A stretch of 64,000 nt of DNA from Micromonospora pisi (GCF_003633685.1 NZ_RBKT01000001.1:4402001-4466000), one strand, 5' to 3'; counted from the first letter of the stretch, positions 36,891 to 47,321 are shown. Notes: generated from the letters alone by a model not told the origin. Numbers and translations are program-made.

Positions 36891-38143
36891 CGGGCGACTG
36901 CCCGTGCGGCCAGCCGCTGGGCCGCGGCCGAGTCGCCCACCGCGGCGGCAAGCATCGCCGCGCCGGGCAGCAGTCGTGCCGCAAGGCGCAGCGCCAGCCA
37001 GCCACCGGCCTGGGCAGCCAGCGGCGCGGCCAGCCGCCACCCCGCCTCCGCCACCCGGTGCAGGCCACTGCCGTCGCCGTCCGGGCCCGCCGCCAGCGCG
37101 GCGTCGAGGGCGCTACGCGCGGACCGGTCGTCCGGATGCACCTGGGTCAGGACCAGCAGGTCGACCGCCCGCTCCGGATCGGTGGGATCCAGTCCGTAGG
37201 CCGCGGCGAGGTGCAGCACCAGCGCGGCCTGGGTCCAGGAGACCGCGGCCAGTTCCGCGACGGGTGCGAGGAGGCCGGCGGCGGCCGAGGCGGCGCCGCT
37301 CACGCCCGCCAACCGGACGAACCGTGTGGTGATCAGCCGGGCCAGGCCATGGGCGCTGGCGGTGGGATAAGTCGTCCGGGTCTGCCGGGCCCAGGACCCG
37401 GCGGCCGGACCCAAGCTGTTCACAGCGGCGACGGCCAGCAGTTCGGGGGTGAACCCGGGATGGTCGAGCAGGCGCGCGGCGATCGGTGGTCGGCCCGGTG
37501 TGGACGTACGCGGCTGCGCCGGAACCATGGCTGCCGCGCTCGGGCGCTTCGCCGAGGTGGCCTTGCGACCGGCCCGCTTGGCCACCACAGGCGGCGCCGG
37601 TGCAGGGCCGCTGGTCTCGGGGCTGGCTGATTCAGGGCGGCTGTTTCCGGTGCTGGCCGGTTCGGTGCTGGCCGGTTCGGGGTCGGCCGGGGTGGCGGGC
37701 CCGGATGGGCTCGCTCGGCGGGTGGCCGGCTTCCGGGGCGTACTCGCCTTCCGGGGCGTGGCCGATTTCCTCGGCGTGGCCGGCTGCCGGGCCGGGGCCG
37801 TCTGCGCCGGGGCGGGGGCTTGTGTTGGAGCCGTCTGTGCCGGGGCTTGCGCCGGGGGTGCGGTGTCCGGCCCTGCGGACGGGCTGGTCGCGGGTGGCTC
37901 AGGTCCGGTGACCGGGGTCTCCTCGTCAGCCGGCCCGGGCGCTGGCGTCGACTGCCGTTCCTCGGCCGGTGGCTGAAAGAGCACGGCGGGCGCCACCCTG
38001 GCCTTACGGGACCCGCTCGGGGGAGCAGCGTCCGGCGCGGGTGACGGTGGCGTGAAGGCCGGCTTCGGAGTGCGGGAGCGTGGCGTCGACTTGGCCCCGG
38101 GACGGCGGCCAGGCGTCGGCTCGGTGGGCGGCGGCTCCTCCAT
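36851..38143 (-). CDS. Ala/Pro-rich hypothetical protein with EcsC-like C-terminal half
   Basis: 430 residues from ATG 38143 (MEEPPPTEPT). Residues 1-220 are low-complexity Pro/Ala/Lys with tandem TPRK repeats (ATPRKSATPRKASTPRK), presumably disordered. Residues 230-430 are a helical, alanine-rich domain with several long hydrophobic helices (FVRLAGVSGAASAAAGLL), similar in style to EcsC/DUF697-like membrane-associated proteins, though I cannot name the family firmly. The basic repeats resemble histone-H1-like tails and could bind DNA or an acidic surface. The function is unknown. Confidence 0.7.
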   Translation of the reverse strand: MEEPPPTEPTPGRRPGAKSTPRSRTPKPAFTPPSPAPDAAPPSGSRKARVAPAVLFQPPAEERQSTPAPGPADEETPVTGPEPPATSPSAGPDTAPPAQAPAQTAPTQAPAPAQTAPARQPATPRKSATPRKASTPRKPATRRASPSGPATPADPEPASTEPASTGNSRPESASPETSGPAPAPPVVAKRAGRKATSAKRPSAAAMVPAQPRTSTPGRPPIAARLLDHPGFTPELLAVAAVNSLGPAAGSWARQTRTTYPTASAHGLARLITTRFVRLAGVSGAASAAAGLLAPVAELAAVSWTQAALVLHLAAAYGLDPTDPERAVDLLVLTQVHPDDRSARSALDAALAAGPDGDGSGLHRVAEAGWRLAAPLAAQAGGWLALRLAARLLPGAAMLAAAVGDSAAAQRLAARAVARYSQSNHSRGSEA

Positions 38144-38312
38144 GTCCAGCGAGCCTAGTCGGCTTGACCCCACTCCACCTCCCGGAAGCGGACGTGGGCA
38201 CGACTCGATCAACCGCTCGGCCGCGTTCCGGGTATGGCGCGCGGGATACTCGTTTTGCCCCAGCCGGTAGGAGACCTGTATTCTCGGTCGGCGGTGGTCT
38301 GCTGGCCACCGG

Positions 38313-38403
38313 GGAGACTTCGCCTAGTCTGGTCTATGGCGCCGCACTGCTAATGCGGTTGGGGTCTTAAAGCCCCTCCCGGGTTCGAATCCCGGAGTCT
38401 CCG
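38313..38403 (+). tRNA. tRNA-Ser(GCT)
   Basis: Acceptor GGAGACT pairs with AGTCTCC (38396-38402), discriminator G. Anticodon stem CCGCA/TGCGG encloses CTGCTAA with anticodon GCT at 38349-38351. A long class II variable arm (TTGGGGTCTTAAAGCCCC region) and GGTTCGAATCC in the T loop identify it as serine; it decodes AGC/AGU. No CCA is encoded. Confidence 0.95.
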
Positions 38404-38438
38404 CGCGAGATTGGTGTGTGTATGCTGATCGAGCACCT

Positions 38439-38511
38439 GCGCCCGTAGCTCAACGGATAGAGCATCTGACTACGGATCAGAAGGTTAGGGGTTCGAGTCC
38501 CTTCGGGCGCA
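38439..38511 (+). tRNA. tRNA-Arg(ACG)
   Basis: Acceptor GCGCCCG pairs with CGGGCGC (38504-38510), discriminator A. D arm AGCTCAACGGATAGAGC, anticodon stem TCTGA/TCAGA with ACG at 38472-38474, T loop GGTTCGAGTCC. It decodes CGN codons after A-to-I editing. A lower-GC segment follows about 500 bases downstream. Confidence 0.95.
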
Positions 38512-38521
38512 CCGGGTCAAG

Positions 38522-38556
38522 GGGCCTGACTGCCGAGATGGCGGTCAGGCCCTTTG
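38522..38556 (+). terminator. Rho-independent terminator after the tRNA genes
   Basis: GGGCCTGAC (38522-38530) pairs with GTCAGGCCC (38544-38552), with an inner GCC/GGC pairing, followed by TTTGCTTT. It lies 11 bases after tRNA-Arg. Confidence 0.85.
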
Positions 38557-38959
38557 CTTTCCGTCCCTTGTGGGCGTTTGGGTGCTTCTGTGGCTTTTGC
38601 TACGAACCTGCCCTGGGTCCCACCCTGCCTGCCTGCTTTGGCTGAGTCTGTCTCCGGTTCCGATCGTGGTTGGCTCCTTTGTCTCGCTCCGCTTGGCGCT
38701 GGGGCATCGGGTGTGCCTGCCGCCCGATATGCCGACCGTCGAGATTCTGCACTGTTACCCGCATCTCGCTCTGCGTGAACTCTGACCACCGCCTCCCCGG
38801 TCACGACCGTGCCCTGTGCCTGATAGTTCAGGCACAGGGCACGGTTGGGGCAATCAGGCCTATTTGTCCGGGTGTGGTGAGCGCGGGCAGCTTGACCGGT
38901 GGTATTGCGGAGTGCGTCAGCACCCCTTCGCGGCCTGATCCCTTACGTGCCAGACGGAC
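38557..38959. other. Intergenic region after tRNA-Arg, no gene seen
   Basis: Short frames only. It contains the 18-bp hairpin described separately. The composition becomes less GC-biased towards the acyltransferase gene. I did not find a direct repeat of the tRNA-Arg 3' end that would mark an integration site. Confidence 0.5.
38806..38845. terminator. Perfect 18-bp hairpin
   Basis: Arms of 18 bases (left arm ACCGTGCCCTGTGCCTGA) with loop TAGT and no mismatches. It lies between the tRNA pair and the 3' end of the acyltransferase gene. It is probably a terminator for the leftward acyltransferase transcript, though no T-run is present on either side. Confidence 0.6.
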
Positions 38960-40207
38960 TTAACCGGGTAGGCCTGCTGGGTCTCGCTCGGCGGGGACCG
39001 ATGCGACGACGGGCAGTGGGGGATCTTCGATGGACCGACGTGCCCCCCTCCCTCGAGGGCCGCGATAGCGTGCTCGGAACGCTTCGCCATAGGTGGAAAT
39101 GCGGGATGGGTGCAGAATTTTGACGAAGGGTTTTTCTACAAATTCGTGTACGGCCATGGCGAACATCAGGCTGACCGCGAAGACCGCGAGGAACGAGGCA
39201 GCGAGTGGCAGCTTGTGGTGGCCACGAAGCAGTTCGTTCGCCGACAGGATGACCATCAGGTGCACGAGATAGAACGCAAACGACACCTCGCCGAGGTACA
39301 CGATCCAGCGGGCTCGGAAGAGCGACCGAGTCCTACGGACATCCGCGACTGCTGCGGCAGCCACCAATAGGGTGTAGGCGATCACTGTGGCGGTGGTTAC
39401 ACGAATATTCGGCCAAGACGATGGCGCCAGGCGTACCACCACCGTAAGGCAGAAAATGGTGAAAAGGCTGCTGACAATCAGTCCGGGCCCGTGCCAGTGT
39501 CCCCGCCGGACGAGCGTCGCCAGTGCCATTCCCAGAACGAATTCGAGAATCCGGGACAGTGGTAAGATGTAGACGATGTAGGTTTCCCCGAGGCCGACCG
39601 GCTCGCCGAGGTCGCTGAGCCAAGGCATCGCCATCACGAGGGCTATGAAGGTGACCATGATGGCCCAAAGTGCACGATTACTAGCGCGTCGAATCAGCGG
39701 CGCGAGGAAGGGGAAGCACAGGTAGAAGAACATTTCGCAGCTGAGTGACCAGGATACGCCATTGAATCCCCACCAGTAGTCGGACCGCTCCGGAATCCAT
39801 GTCTGGGTGAGTGTGAGGTGGGTCAGAGCGACCTTGGTGCCCAATGGATCGCCAAGCCATCTGAGCATGAACGCCGCTGCGATAAATGTTACTAGGTGGC
39901 TTGGGTAGATTCGAGCGAAGCGTCGCCACCAGAACACTCGTTTGGATTCAGTGCGTTGTGGCTGCCACGTGAGCACGAAGCCGGAAAGAATAAAGAAGAA
40001 CGAGACGGCGGACGAACCGGCCAGAAACACAAAACGTAGGGCGTCGCGCTGCTCATAGAAACTGGCGTTGGCCGCGAGATGATATCCGAAGACCGCGAAT
40101 GCCGCGAACCACCGCAACCCAGTGATGCTGTCCAGTCGCGACGAAGAGGAGGTCGTCACTGCGCCTTCGTTGGTGTCGCGTGTGGTGTCGCCCGTGGTCG
40201 CTCCCAT
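38960..40207 (-). CDS. Acyltransferase 3 family membrane protein (OafA/YrhL-like)
   Basis: 415 residues from ATG 40207 with AAGGG upstream. About ten membrane segments; LDSITGLRWFAAFAVFGYHL near the start holds the conserved R and H of acyltransferase-3 proteins, and FFILSGFVLTW, RRFARIYPSHL and NGVSWSLSCEMFFYLCFPFL are the other family signatures. Such proteins O-acetylate extracellular polysaccharides, peptidoglycan or lipids. The gene has clearly more A/T than its neighbours, pointing to acquisition. The target glycan is unknown. Confidence 0.92.
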   Translation of the reverse strand: MGATTGDTTRDTNEGAVTTSSSSRLDSITGLRWFAAFAVFGYHLAANASFYEQRDALRFVFLAGSSAVSFFFILSGFVLTWQPQRTESKRVFWWRRFARIYPSHLVTFIAAAFMLRWLGDPLGTKVALTHLTLTQTWIPERSDYWWGFNGVSWSLSCEMFFYLCFPFLAPLIRRASNRALWAIMVTFIALVMAMPWLSDLGEPVGLGETYIVYILPLSRILEFVLGMALATLVRRGHWHGPGLIVSSLFTIFCLTVVVRLAPSSWPNIRVTTATVIAYTLLVAAAAVADVRRTRSLFRARWIVYLGEVSFAFYLVHLMVILSANELLRGHHKLPLAASFLAVFAVSLMFAMAVHEFVEKPFVKILHPSRISTYGEAFRARYRGPRGRGARRSIEDPPLPVVASVPAERDPAGLPG

Positions 40208-41094
40208 AGATTACCCTTATTCCTAGCTACGTGAACGTCAGATTGAAGAAACTGTTGTCGACATTCTGTGTCGCCTAGTTTGTGATCCCACAACGCCAGG
40301 CCTTTTCCGGTGTCCTCGTGTTCGGCCGACTCGATCAAATCCAGGTATGTCTTTGTGGCCTGTGCGCCAGTGGTGGGCCCATATATGCACTGTGGCGTGC
40401 CTTGTCTCTGGGGGGTCTCGCTGGGTCTCCGGGCGCACCGATGCTCTCCGCTCCGATCGCGATGAACCGTTGCCAGTCGCCCTACAAGAAGGGCGAACCG
40501 AGAATGGACGCCCGCAAGCATCGGGACGCCGTGTCGTAAGGCATTGGACGATGGGCGGAGGTCCGCCCGCCGAACGCAGTCGGCCCCTTAGGACGATCCC
40601 CAGGACATCGTGGCCTCGGAGGGTGGCTCCGTAGGCCCAGGGTGTCGTCAAACGTGCTATTTGCGGCTTGCGTCAGCTCACCACGGGCAGAATTCTGGTT
40701 CGTCATGATTGGGGAATCCCATCGGCGGCACCCAGCGCAAGTAGGTCCGGCGGGGGTTCGTCCTGCAGGAGCGCCTTTCCCAGCGATGGCGCAATCCTCA
40801 TCGAACTCCCCGTCTGACCGCTCCTGAGTGTGCACATGTTACGTGAGGTGATCTAGATAACCAACAGGCCGTCCCTTAATTGCCTGGCTTCGGCATGTTG
40901 GCGGCAAAGCTCTGGCGCGCGGGCTTCTCGCGGCCGCAGCACTTCCTCGGCGGCAGGCCAGACCGGTTCGCGGCGCGGGTGGGTGCGCGGTTCATTTGCG
41001 CGTTTGATTGGTTTTTGGGAAAAGTCTTCTCGACGGATCTCGGACCTGGTGCACTGGCTGGCCTGCGCGTGGCTCGGGTCGAGGGCCCGGGCGG
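40208..41094. other. 887-base region without a supported gene
   Basis: The composition remains lower in GC than the flanks up to about 40860. Overlapping frames on the minus strand near 40230-40400 encode a plausible-looking stretch (TYLDLIESAEHEDTGKGLAL) but run out of coding character upstream, so this may be a gene remnant. Otherwise nothing is recognised. Confidence 0.45.
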
Positions 41095-41535
41095 TCAGGT
41101 GAGGGTGAAGTTGACCGTCGAGGTCTGTCCGGCTGTCACCGTAGCCGGCTGCGGTGCTGCCTGGCCCGTGATCGAGGTGCCCCCGGTCCGGATGTGGAAC
41201 TCGTAGCGGCCCGGTTCCAGGTTCCACTGGAAGACCCCCTTGGCGTCAGTGGTGACGACCAGTTGGGGGACCGGTTTGGCCGGATTGTCCACTGACTGCA
41301 CCCCGATTCCCACGCCGGGCACCGGTGAGCCGTCGGCGCGGGAGACCGTGCCGGTGACCATGCCCCGGTCGGCCGCCCGGCTGGGATCGGCCGGCGGATG
41401 GGTCGCGGAGACCGGTGCGTCGCCGCCGGGCCCGCCCGGCAGGCCGGGCGAGGTGGACGAGGGCTGGCTGCAGGCCGACAGTGCGGCGACGGCGAAGAGC
41501 GCCGAGACGAGTACGCGAGCACGGGTTGACCGCAT
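41095..41535 (-). CDS. Lipoprotein with carboxypeptidase-regulatory-like (Ig-like) domain
   Basis: 146 residues from ATG 41535 with AAGGAGG ribosome site. Residues 1-24 are a lipoprotein signal ending in AALSAC (lipid-modified Cys). After a Pro/Ser linker, residues 60-146 carry VTGTVSRADGSPVPGVGIGV, then VVTTDAKGVFQWNLEPGRYEF, the carboxypeptidase-D-like beta-sandwich pattern. It is an outer-face lipoprotein; its binding partner is unknown. The start is 338 bases from the divergent MFS gene. Confidence 0.85.
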   Translation of the reverse strand: MRSTRARVLVSALFAVAALSACSQPSSTSPGLPGGPGGDAPVSATHPPADPSRAADRGMVTGTVSRADGSPVPGVGIGVQSVDNPAKPVPQLVVTTDAKGVFQWNLEPGRYEFHIRTGGTSITGQAAPQPATVTAGQTSTVNFTLT

Positions 41536-41872
41536 GACTGCCTCCTTGTGGCGAGCTAGGCAAGCTGACGTACACGTGGTCGCCCTGGTTCCGTCACCAA
41601 TACCGACAGTAAGGCAATGGCTACGGCCTGACGTGCGAACGGGCCTGGCCGGCAAACTCCACCCCAATCCGCAGATCGGCCAGGTCGCCCCTACCTCCTT
41701 GACCTCGTCGATCATGAAGTTGGCGCCGAATCTCGGCCCTGAAGGCGCGCCAACTTCATGATCAACGAGGAGGGGTGGGCGTGATCGGGGTGGGTGGGGG
41801 GCTCGGGGCGGTGTGATGGGGTGGGGCGATCTGGTTGGATCCGATGATCGACATGTGCGGAAGGATGCGCGG
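41536..41872. other. Divergent intergenic region with a large inverted repeat
   Basis: 337 bases between the lipoprotein and MFS genes; both promoters should lie here. The notable content is the 24-base-arm inverted repeat at 41703-41770. No gene is seen. Confidence 0.5.
41703..41770. repeat. Inverted repeat, 24-base arms
   Basis: Left arm 41703-41726, right arm 41747-41770, 20-base loop. The inner 17 bases (GATCATGAAGTTGGCGC and its complement) are perfect, and one mismatch occurs in the outer part. As it lies between divergent promoters it is unlikely to be a simple terminator; it may be a copy of a dispersed palindromic element or an operator. Confidence 0.7.
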
Positions 41873-43135
41873 GTGACTTCGACCGGGGCAGCCTTCGCGC
41901 CGCTGCGTTACGTGCCGTTCCGCTATCTCGTCACCGGACGGTTCATCAGCGTGCTGGGCAACGCGATCGCGCCGATCGCGTTGGCTTTCGCCGTACTCGA
42001 TCTGACCGGTTCGGTCCGTGACCTTGGGCTGGTGGTCGGCGCCCGGTCGGTCGCAAACGTGGTGTTCCTGCTCTTCGGTGGCGTGATCGCCGACCGGTTG
42101 CCCCGGCAGGCGGTCATGGTCGCCTCCTCCGCGCTCGCGGCGGTGACCCAGGGGGCCGTGGCGGCGCTGGTACTGACCCACAACGCGACGATCCTGCTGC
42201 TGATCGTGCTCTCCGCGATCAACGGCATGGTGAGCGCATTCGCCCACCCGGCGACCGCCGCGCTGATGCCGCAGACCGTGCCGGCCGCGCTTCTGCAACC
42301 GGCGAACGCGCTCAGCCGGCTGGGCGTCAACGCGGGCTCGATCGGTGGGGCGTCGGTCGGCGGGATCCTGGTCGCGGTCGTCGGACCGGGCTGGGGCATC
42401 GCGGTGGACGCGTTGAGTTTCGCGCTCGCCGGACTGGCCTTCGCCGGCGTACGGGTGACTGCGGTACGGGACCGGTCGGTTGCTCGTCGTAGCACCTGGA
42501 TTGAGCTGCGGGAGGGCTGGACGGAGTTCTCCTCGCGTACCTGGGTGTGGGCGGTGGTGCTCGGGTTCATGGTGCTCAACGCGGCGCTGACCAGCGGTCT
42601 GAACGTGCTCGGCCCATCGGTCGCGGATGACGGTATCGGCCGGCGGGCCTGGGGGCTGGTGCTCGCCGCGGAGACCGCCGGCATGATCGTCGGGGCGTTG
42701 GTCGCGCTGCGCCTACGGGTACGCCGGCTGCTCCTGCTCGGGGTGGTCAGCATGCTCGGCGGGGCACCGTTGCTGCTGGTGCTCGGCACGGTCCCGCATT
42801 TCGTCCCACTGTTGCTCGCCGCGTTCGTCGGTGGCATCGCCCTCGAACAGTTCGGCGTCGCCTGGGAAACCTCGATGCAGCAGAACATCCCGTCCGACAA
42901 GCTCGCCCGGGTCTACTCGTACGACATGTTGGGCTCCTTTGTGGCGATTCCGATCGGCCAGATCGCGGTCGGGCCGGTGGCGCTGGCCATCGGCACCGAG
43001 TCGACGTTGCTGGTGGCGGCCGGGTTGGTGGTGCTCTCCGTACTCGGGATGCTGGCCAGCCGCGACGTACGGCGACTGGAAACCCGGACGCTGCCGGCGG
43101 ACGCACCCGAGTCGCCGGTGGGCGCATCCGCCTGA
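41873..43135 (+). CDS. MFS transporter (drug/efflux type)
   Basis: 420 residues from GTG 41873, preceded by GGAAGGA. Twelve hydrophobic segments; GGVIADRLPRQAVM is the loop 2-3 motif A of major facilitator proteins, and NAGSIGGASVGGILV resembles the antiporter motif C of segment 5. It belongs to the EntS/MefA-like (MFS_3) group that exports siderophores, macrolides or other small molecules. The substrate is not predictable here. Confidence 0.9.
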   Translation: MTSTGAAFAPLRYVPFRYLVTGRFISVLGNAIAPIALAFAVLDLTGSVRDLGLVVGARSVANVVFLLFGGVIADRLPRQAVMVASSALAAVTQGAVAALVLTHNATILLLIVLSAINGMVSAFAHPATAALMPQTVPAALLQPANALSRLGVNAGSIGGASVGGILVAVVGPGWGIAVDALSFALAGLAFAGVRVTAVRDRSVARRSTWIELREGWTEFSSRTWVWAVVLGFMVLNAALTSGLNVLGPSVADDGIGRRAWGLVLAAETAGMIVGALVALRLRVRRLLLLGVVSMLGGAPLLLVLGTVPHFVPLLLAAFVGGIALEQFGVAWETSMQQNIPSDKLARVYSYDMLGSFVAIPIGQIAVGPVALAIGTESTLLVAAGLVVLSVLGMLASRDVRRLETRTLPADAPESPVGASA

Positions 43136-43223
43136 CCGGGGCGGCTACCTACCCTGGGTCGGTGAATGTCTCCTGACCGAACGTCCGTCGTGACAGCTCG
43201 ATGTCTGCCGTAGCGTCCCACGG

Positions 43224-44171
43224 ATGGAGCAGGAGTTGCTGGGACTCGCCTTGTTGGGCGCGGGCGCGCTGCTCGGCATGGTCGGCAACTGGATCAAACC
43301 ACCGCCCAAGCTCGGCGGAGGCTGGGCCATCGCTCTCTTCGTCACGATCCTGCTCGTAGTCGGTGGGCTGACGTACTACAACGGCCGCCCTGACGTCGGC
43401 GACCGCGACGGGTCGGGATCGGACCAGCCGGGGCTGGCGATGCCGAGCCACGAGCAGAGTTCCCTCAATCCGCTCGGCCCGAACGGCGGGCCGTCGGCCA
43501 CCTCGCCCCCGGCACCGACCGCCCCGGCCGGTGCCGGCGGCTCGCCACCTGCGTCCACCGCCCGTGGTGGGTCCGGAACCGTGCGCACCACGCCGTCCGC
43601 TCCGCCGCCGAACAACAAGCCCGCGACCACCTCGCCGTACGTGCCGGCCGAGCGGTTCCAACGCTTTGGCGGCAGGCACGGCTCGTTCACCATGGCGGCC
43701 AGCGGGTCGCAGTTGCGGATCGTCGCGCCGGAGAGCATCGACAACCAGTGGGGTGGTGCCATCAGGGACCATCACCGTTGCGATGTGACGATCGCGTTCG
43801 ACGTACGGCTCGACGCCGGCCCGATGGACTACTACGGCTTCGCCGTGGTGCCGCGCGGCCAGATCAACGACGACGACCAGGCGCAGGGCTCGGCGATGAT
43901 TTTCTACCGGGACTCGGGTGACGACTTCATCGCCAAGTACTCGTCGTTGCCGACGCCCGGGATCGGCGGGATCGGCGGTGGCGCGTACAACGTCGCCGAC
44001 CTGCGAAAGACCCATCGGGTCGTGGTGAGTGCACGGGGCGCGGTGCACACGGTGACCGTCGACGGTGTTCCGAGCGGGGAGTACGCCGAGACGGAGCCCG
44101 AGTGCGGCATACCGATGATCGTGGCGTGGGGCGGGGTGACCGCGTACGTGGACCGGGTGCTGCTGAGCTAG
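43224..44171 (+). CDS. Membrane-anchored protein with C-terminal lectin-like beta domain
   Basis: 315 residues. Two N-terminal hydrophobic helices (LLGLALLGAGALLGMVGNW and WAIALFVTILLVVGGLTYY) are followed by a Pro/Ser/Gly linker (70-140) and a C-terminal domain of about 170 residues rich in strands (VTIAFDVRLDAGPMDYYGFA, VVSARGAVHTVTVDG), resembling a concanavalin-type sandwich (LamG/DUF1080 style). The family is not certain. Its TAG stop overlaps the stop of the convergent DUF4184 gene in a shared CTAG. Confidence 0.75.
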   Translation: MEQELLGLALLGAGALLGMVGNWIKPPPKLGGGWAIALFVTILLVVGGLTYYNGRPDVGDRDGSGSDQPGLAMPSHEQSSLNPLGPNGGPSATSPPAPTAPAGAGGSPPASTARGGSGTVRTTPSAPPPNNKPATTSPYVPAERFQRFGGRHGSFTMAASGSQLRIVAPESIDNQWGGAIRDHHRCDVTIAFDVRLDAGPMDYYGFAVVPRGQINDDDQAQGSAMIFYRDSGDDFIAKYSSLPTPGIGGIGGGAYNVADLRKTHRVVVSARGAVHTVTVDGVPSGEYAETEPECGIPMIVAWGGVTAYVDRVLLS

Positions 44172-44950
44172 TTGTAGTGCCGCCGGCAATGACGGGGTCG
44201 ACGGACCGGGAAACGTGAACTCGCCGCTGCGGCGAACGCTCCGGTGAGCAGCGCCACCCAGATGGCGACCATGCACCGGATCGCCTGGTCGTGCGGATAG
44301 CGGACGGGTTGCAACGGCAGCAGCACCCCTCCGACGATGAGGACGGCGATCACCGCCGACCAGAACGCCGCTGGGTGACGCGGACGTACCGGCGCCGGCC
44401 CGTGCCAGGCCCTCAGCAGGCCGTCGCGCCCGAGCCGGAGGAGCAGCACGACACCGACGACCGCGCCCAGCACATTCGACACGATGGAGAGCAGTTCCCA
44501 CCAGGGCAGGCCGGGTATCACCTGCTGATGCAGCGCCGGAAACAGGACCAGACCCGTGTCGACGGTCGGGTGGGTGAACGCGTCCCACCCGATGTGGCTG
44601 ATCGCCCCGAGTAGCGCCGAGATCACGGTCACCCACCAGCGGTGACGTACGGCGCCCAGTACGCCGTAGTCGCGTAGGGCGAGCGGGCCGCCCGACGGCA
44701 GATGCGTCGCGACCACTGGGGCGGACCAGCGGACCAGTCGGCTGGCGACCAGCGTCAGCGGCAGCGCCCACCACAGCGGCGCGTGCCACGCATGACTGTG
44801 GATCGTCACGCCGTAGCCATCCATGGCGAACGCGACATCCGGCGAAGCGGCACCGATGACCAGGGCGACTCCGTCGAACCATCGCGGACGCCACATCTTC
44901 AGCGGCACCACGGCGACGGGATGTGTCGGCAGGGTCATCGGCATGATCAT
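44168..44950 (-). CDS. DUF4184 family membrane protein
   Basis: 260 residues; the start at ATG 44950 has AGGG upstream, and ATGs at 44944 and 44938 are alternatives. The N-terminus MTLPTHPVAVVPLKMWRPRW followed by GAASPDVAF is the DUF4184 signature, and SHIGWDAFTHP is the conserved helix. Five or six membrane segments. The resemblance to the YdjM/PA-phosphatase-like hydrolases (conserved His and Asp on the membrane face) suggests a membrane metal-dependent hydrolase, but no function is proven. Confidence 0.88.
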   Translation of the reverse strand: MIMPMTLPTHPVAVVPLKMWRPRWFDGVALVIGAASPDVAFAMDGYGVTIHSHAWHAPLWWALPLTLVASRLVRWSAPVVATHLPSGGPLALRDYGVLGAVRHRWWVTVISALLGAISHIGWDAFTHPTVDTGLVLFPALHQQVIPGLPWWELLSIVSNVLGAVVGVVLLLRLGRDGLLRAWHGPAPVRPRHPAAFWSAVIAVLIVGGVLLPLQPVRYPHDQAIRCMVAIWVALLTGAFAAAASSRFPVRRPRHCRRHYN

Positions 44951-45196
44951 GACCCTACGGATCCGGTCGCCGCGATCGGTGCGCACAGTGTGTGGATCCG
45001 GTGCACTTCCCGGGTGGTGGCGGAGCGCTGATGGTGCCGTGACCGCAACCTGCGGCGGCAAGCGAGCCGCTGTCCCGGACAAGACGTGACCGGGGAAGAC
45101 GGCCCATCGGCTGTCTTCCCCGGCCTCGTACGGGTCAGTGGTGGGTCATGGCGGTGACTCGAGCTGATGACACCGTCGGCGCTTCCGGGCGTACGG

Positions 45197-46489
<1,293 letters not shown>

Positions 46490-46578
46490 CTAGCCAAAGG
46501 CGATGTCAGTTCGATCGGAGTCCGAGGCCGACCGACTGGAACCCTCGCCGAAGGGGCGCGGGCCGAACTGAGATCACC

Positions 46579-46587
46579 GAAAGTTTC
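46579..46587. promoter_or_regulatory. Candidate xylan-regulator operator, copy 2
   Basis: GAAA-G-TTTC inside CCGAAAGTTTCAGG, 387 bases upstream of the xylanase start and 149 bases from copy 1. It matches the same consensus better than copy 1 but is far from the start codon. Confidence 0.4.
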
Positions 46588-46649
46588 AGGTTGCTTCCGG
46601 ATCTTCTCTGCCGTCTGCTCGCGCGCGCCCGCGTGCCGGCCGCTCCCCG

Positions 46650-47321
46650 CTAGAGCTGGTCGAGCCAGACCACGATCCCGGTCAGATCGTTGAGTACGGC
46701 CGCGACACCGGCTCTGATGGCAGCCGCGCAGCGCTCGGCGGTGAACGAGCCGGGGTCGTACGTCGAGGACGCGCCGAGCCCTTCGCCGCGGAACGACGCA
46801 CCGTCCCAGTCGACGGACGTGACGTTGTGGGTGGGCTCCGCGAGTTCGGCGCCGACCACCAGGAACTGTTGTGACAGATGGCTCGGGGTGACCGTGGCGA
46901 GGGGGTCGATGAGGTCGTTGCCCGCGCTGACGATCAGATCCGGGCGCATTTCGAGAACCCTGGTGATGCTGGGGATGAAGTCATGGGCGTCGTCGGGGAC
47001 CACCGTACGGAGGTCGACGTGCTCCTCCTCGGCCCAGTCCGTGATCGCCGTCACGAGCGCCTTGGTGGGGCCGTCGTCACCGGACGTGAGCAGCACCACG
47101 CGATAGTCCTTCGACGGGTGGACCCCGGTCCAGGAGCCCGGTCGCGGCGTGACGGTCGCCTCCGGGGCGGGCATGGCGGAGGGGTCGACGAACCCTGGGC
47201 CAAGTGTGCCGATGGGGGTCGGCGTGGCGTGCGGCCGTGACCAGTCGTCACCGGAACCGCATCCGGTGACGAGCGCGGCGGCCGCGGCCAGCATGGCGAC
47301 GGCCCGAAGCAGGGGGCGCAA
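46650..47321 (-). CDS. Periplasmic-binding-like lipoprotein
   Basis: About 223 residues if translation starts at TTG 47321, which follows GAAGAGGA; ATG 47297 is an alternative. The lipoprotein signal ends in ALVTGC. After a Pro/Thr linker, residues 95-223 resemble a type I periplasmic-binding fold (BMP/Med style): YRVVLLTSGDDGPTKALVTA, DLIVSAGNDLIDPLA, QFLVVGAE. It lacks transporter genes beside it and is shorter than normal binding proteins (about 320), so it may be a sensor or orphan binding protein. Confidence 0.7.
   Translation of the reverse strand: MRPLLRAVAMLAAAAALVTGCGSGDDWSRPHATPTPIGTLGPGFVDPSAMPAPEATVTPRPGSWTGVHPSKDYRVVLLTSGDDGPTKALVTAITDWAEEEHVDLRTVVPDDAHDFIPSITRVLEMRPDLIVSAGNDLIDPLATVTPSHLSQQFLVVGAELAEPTHNVTSVDWDGASFRGEGLGASSTYDPGSFTAERCAAAIRAGVAAVLNDLTGIVVWLDQL

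Noticed and set aside
40156-40651. Overlapping minus-strand frames upstream of the acyltransferase
   Set aside because: A short stretch looks protein-like, but the frames overlap the acyltransferase start and lose coding character; at most a remnant.
38439-41094. Integration site (attL/attR) at tRNA-Arg
   Set aside because: I found no downstream copy of the tRNA 3' end and no integrase, so an integrative element cannot be claimed.
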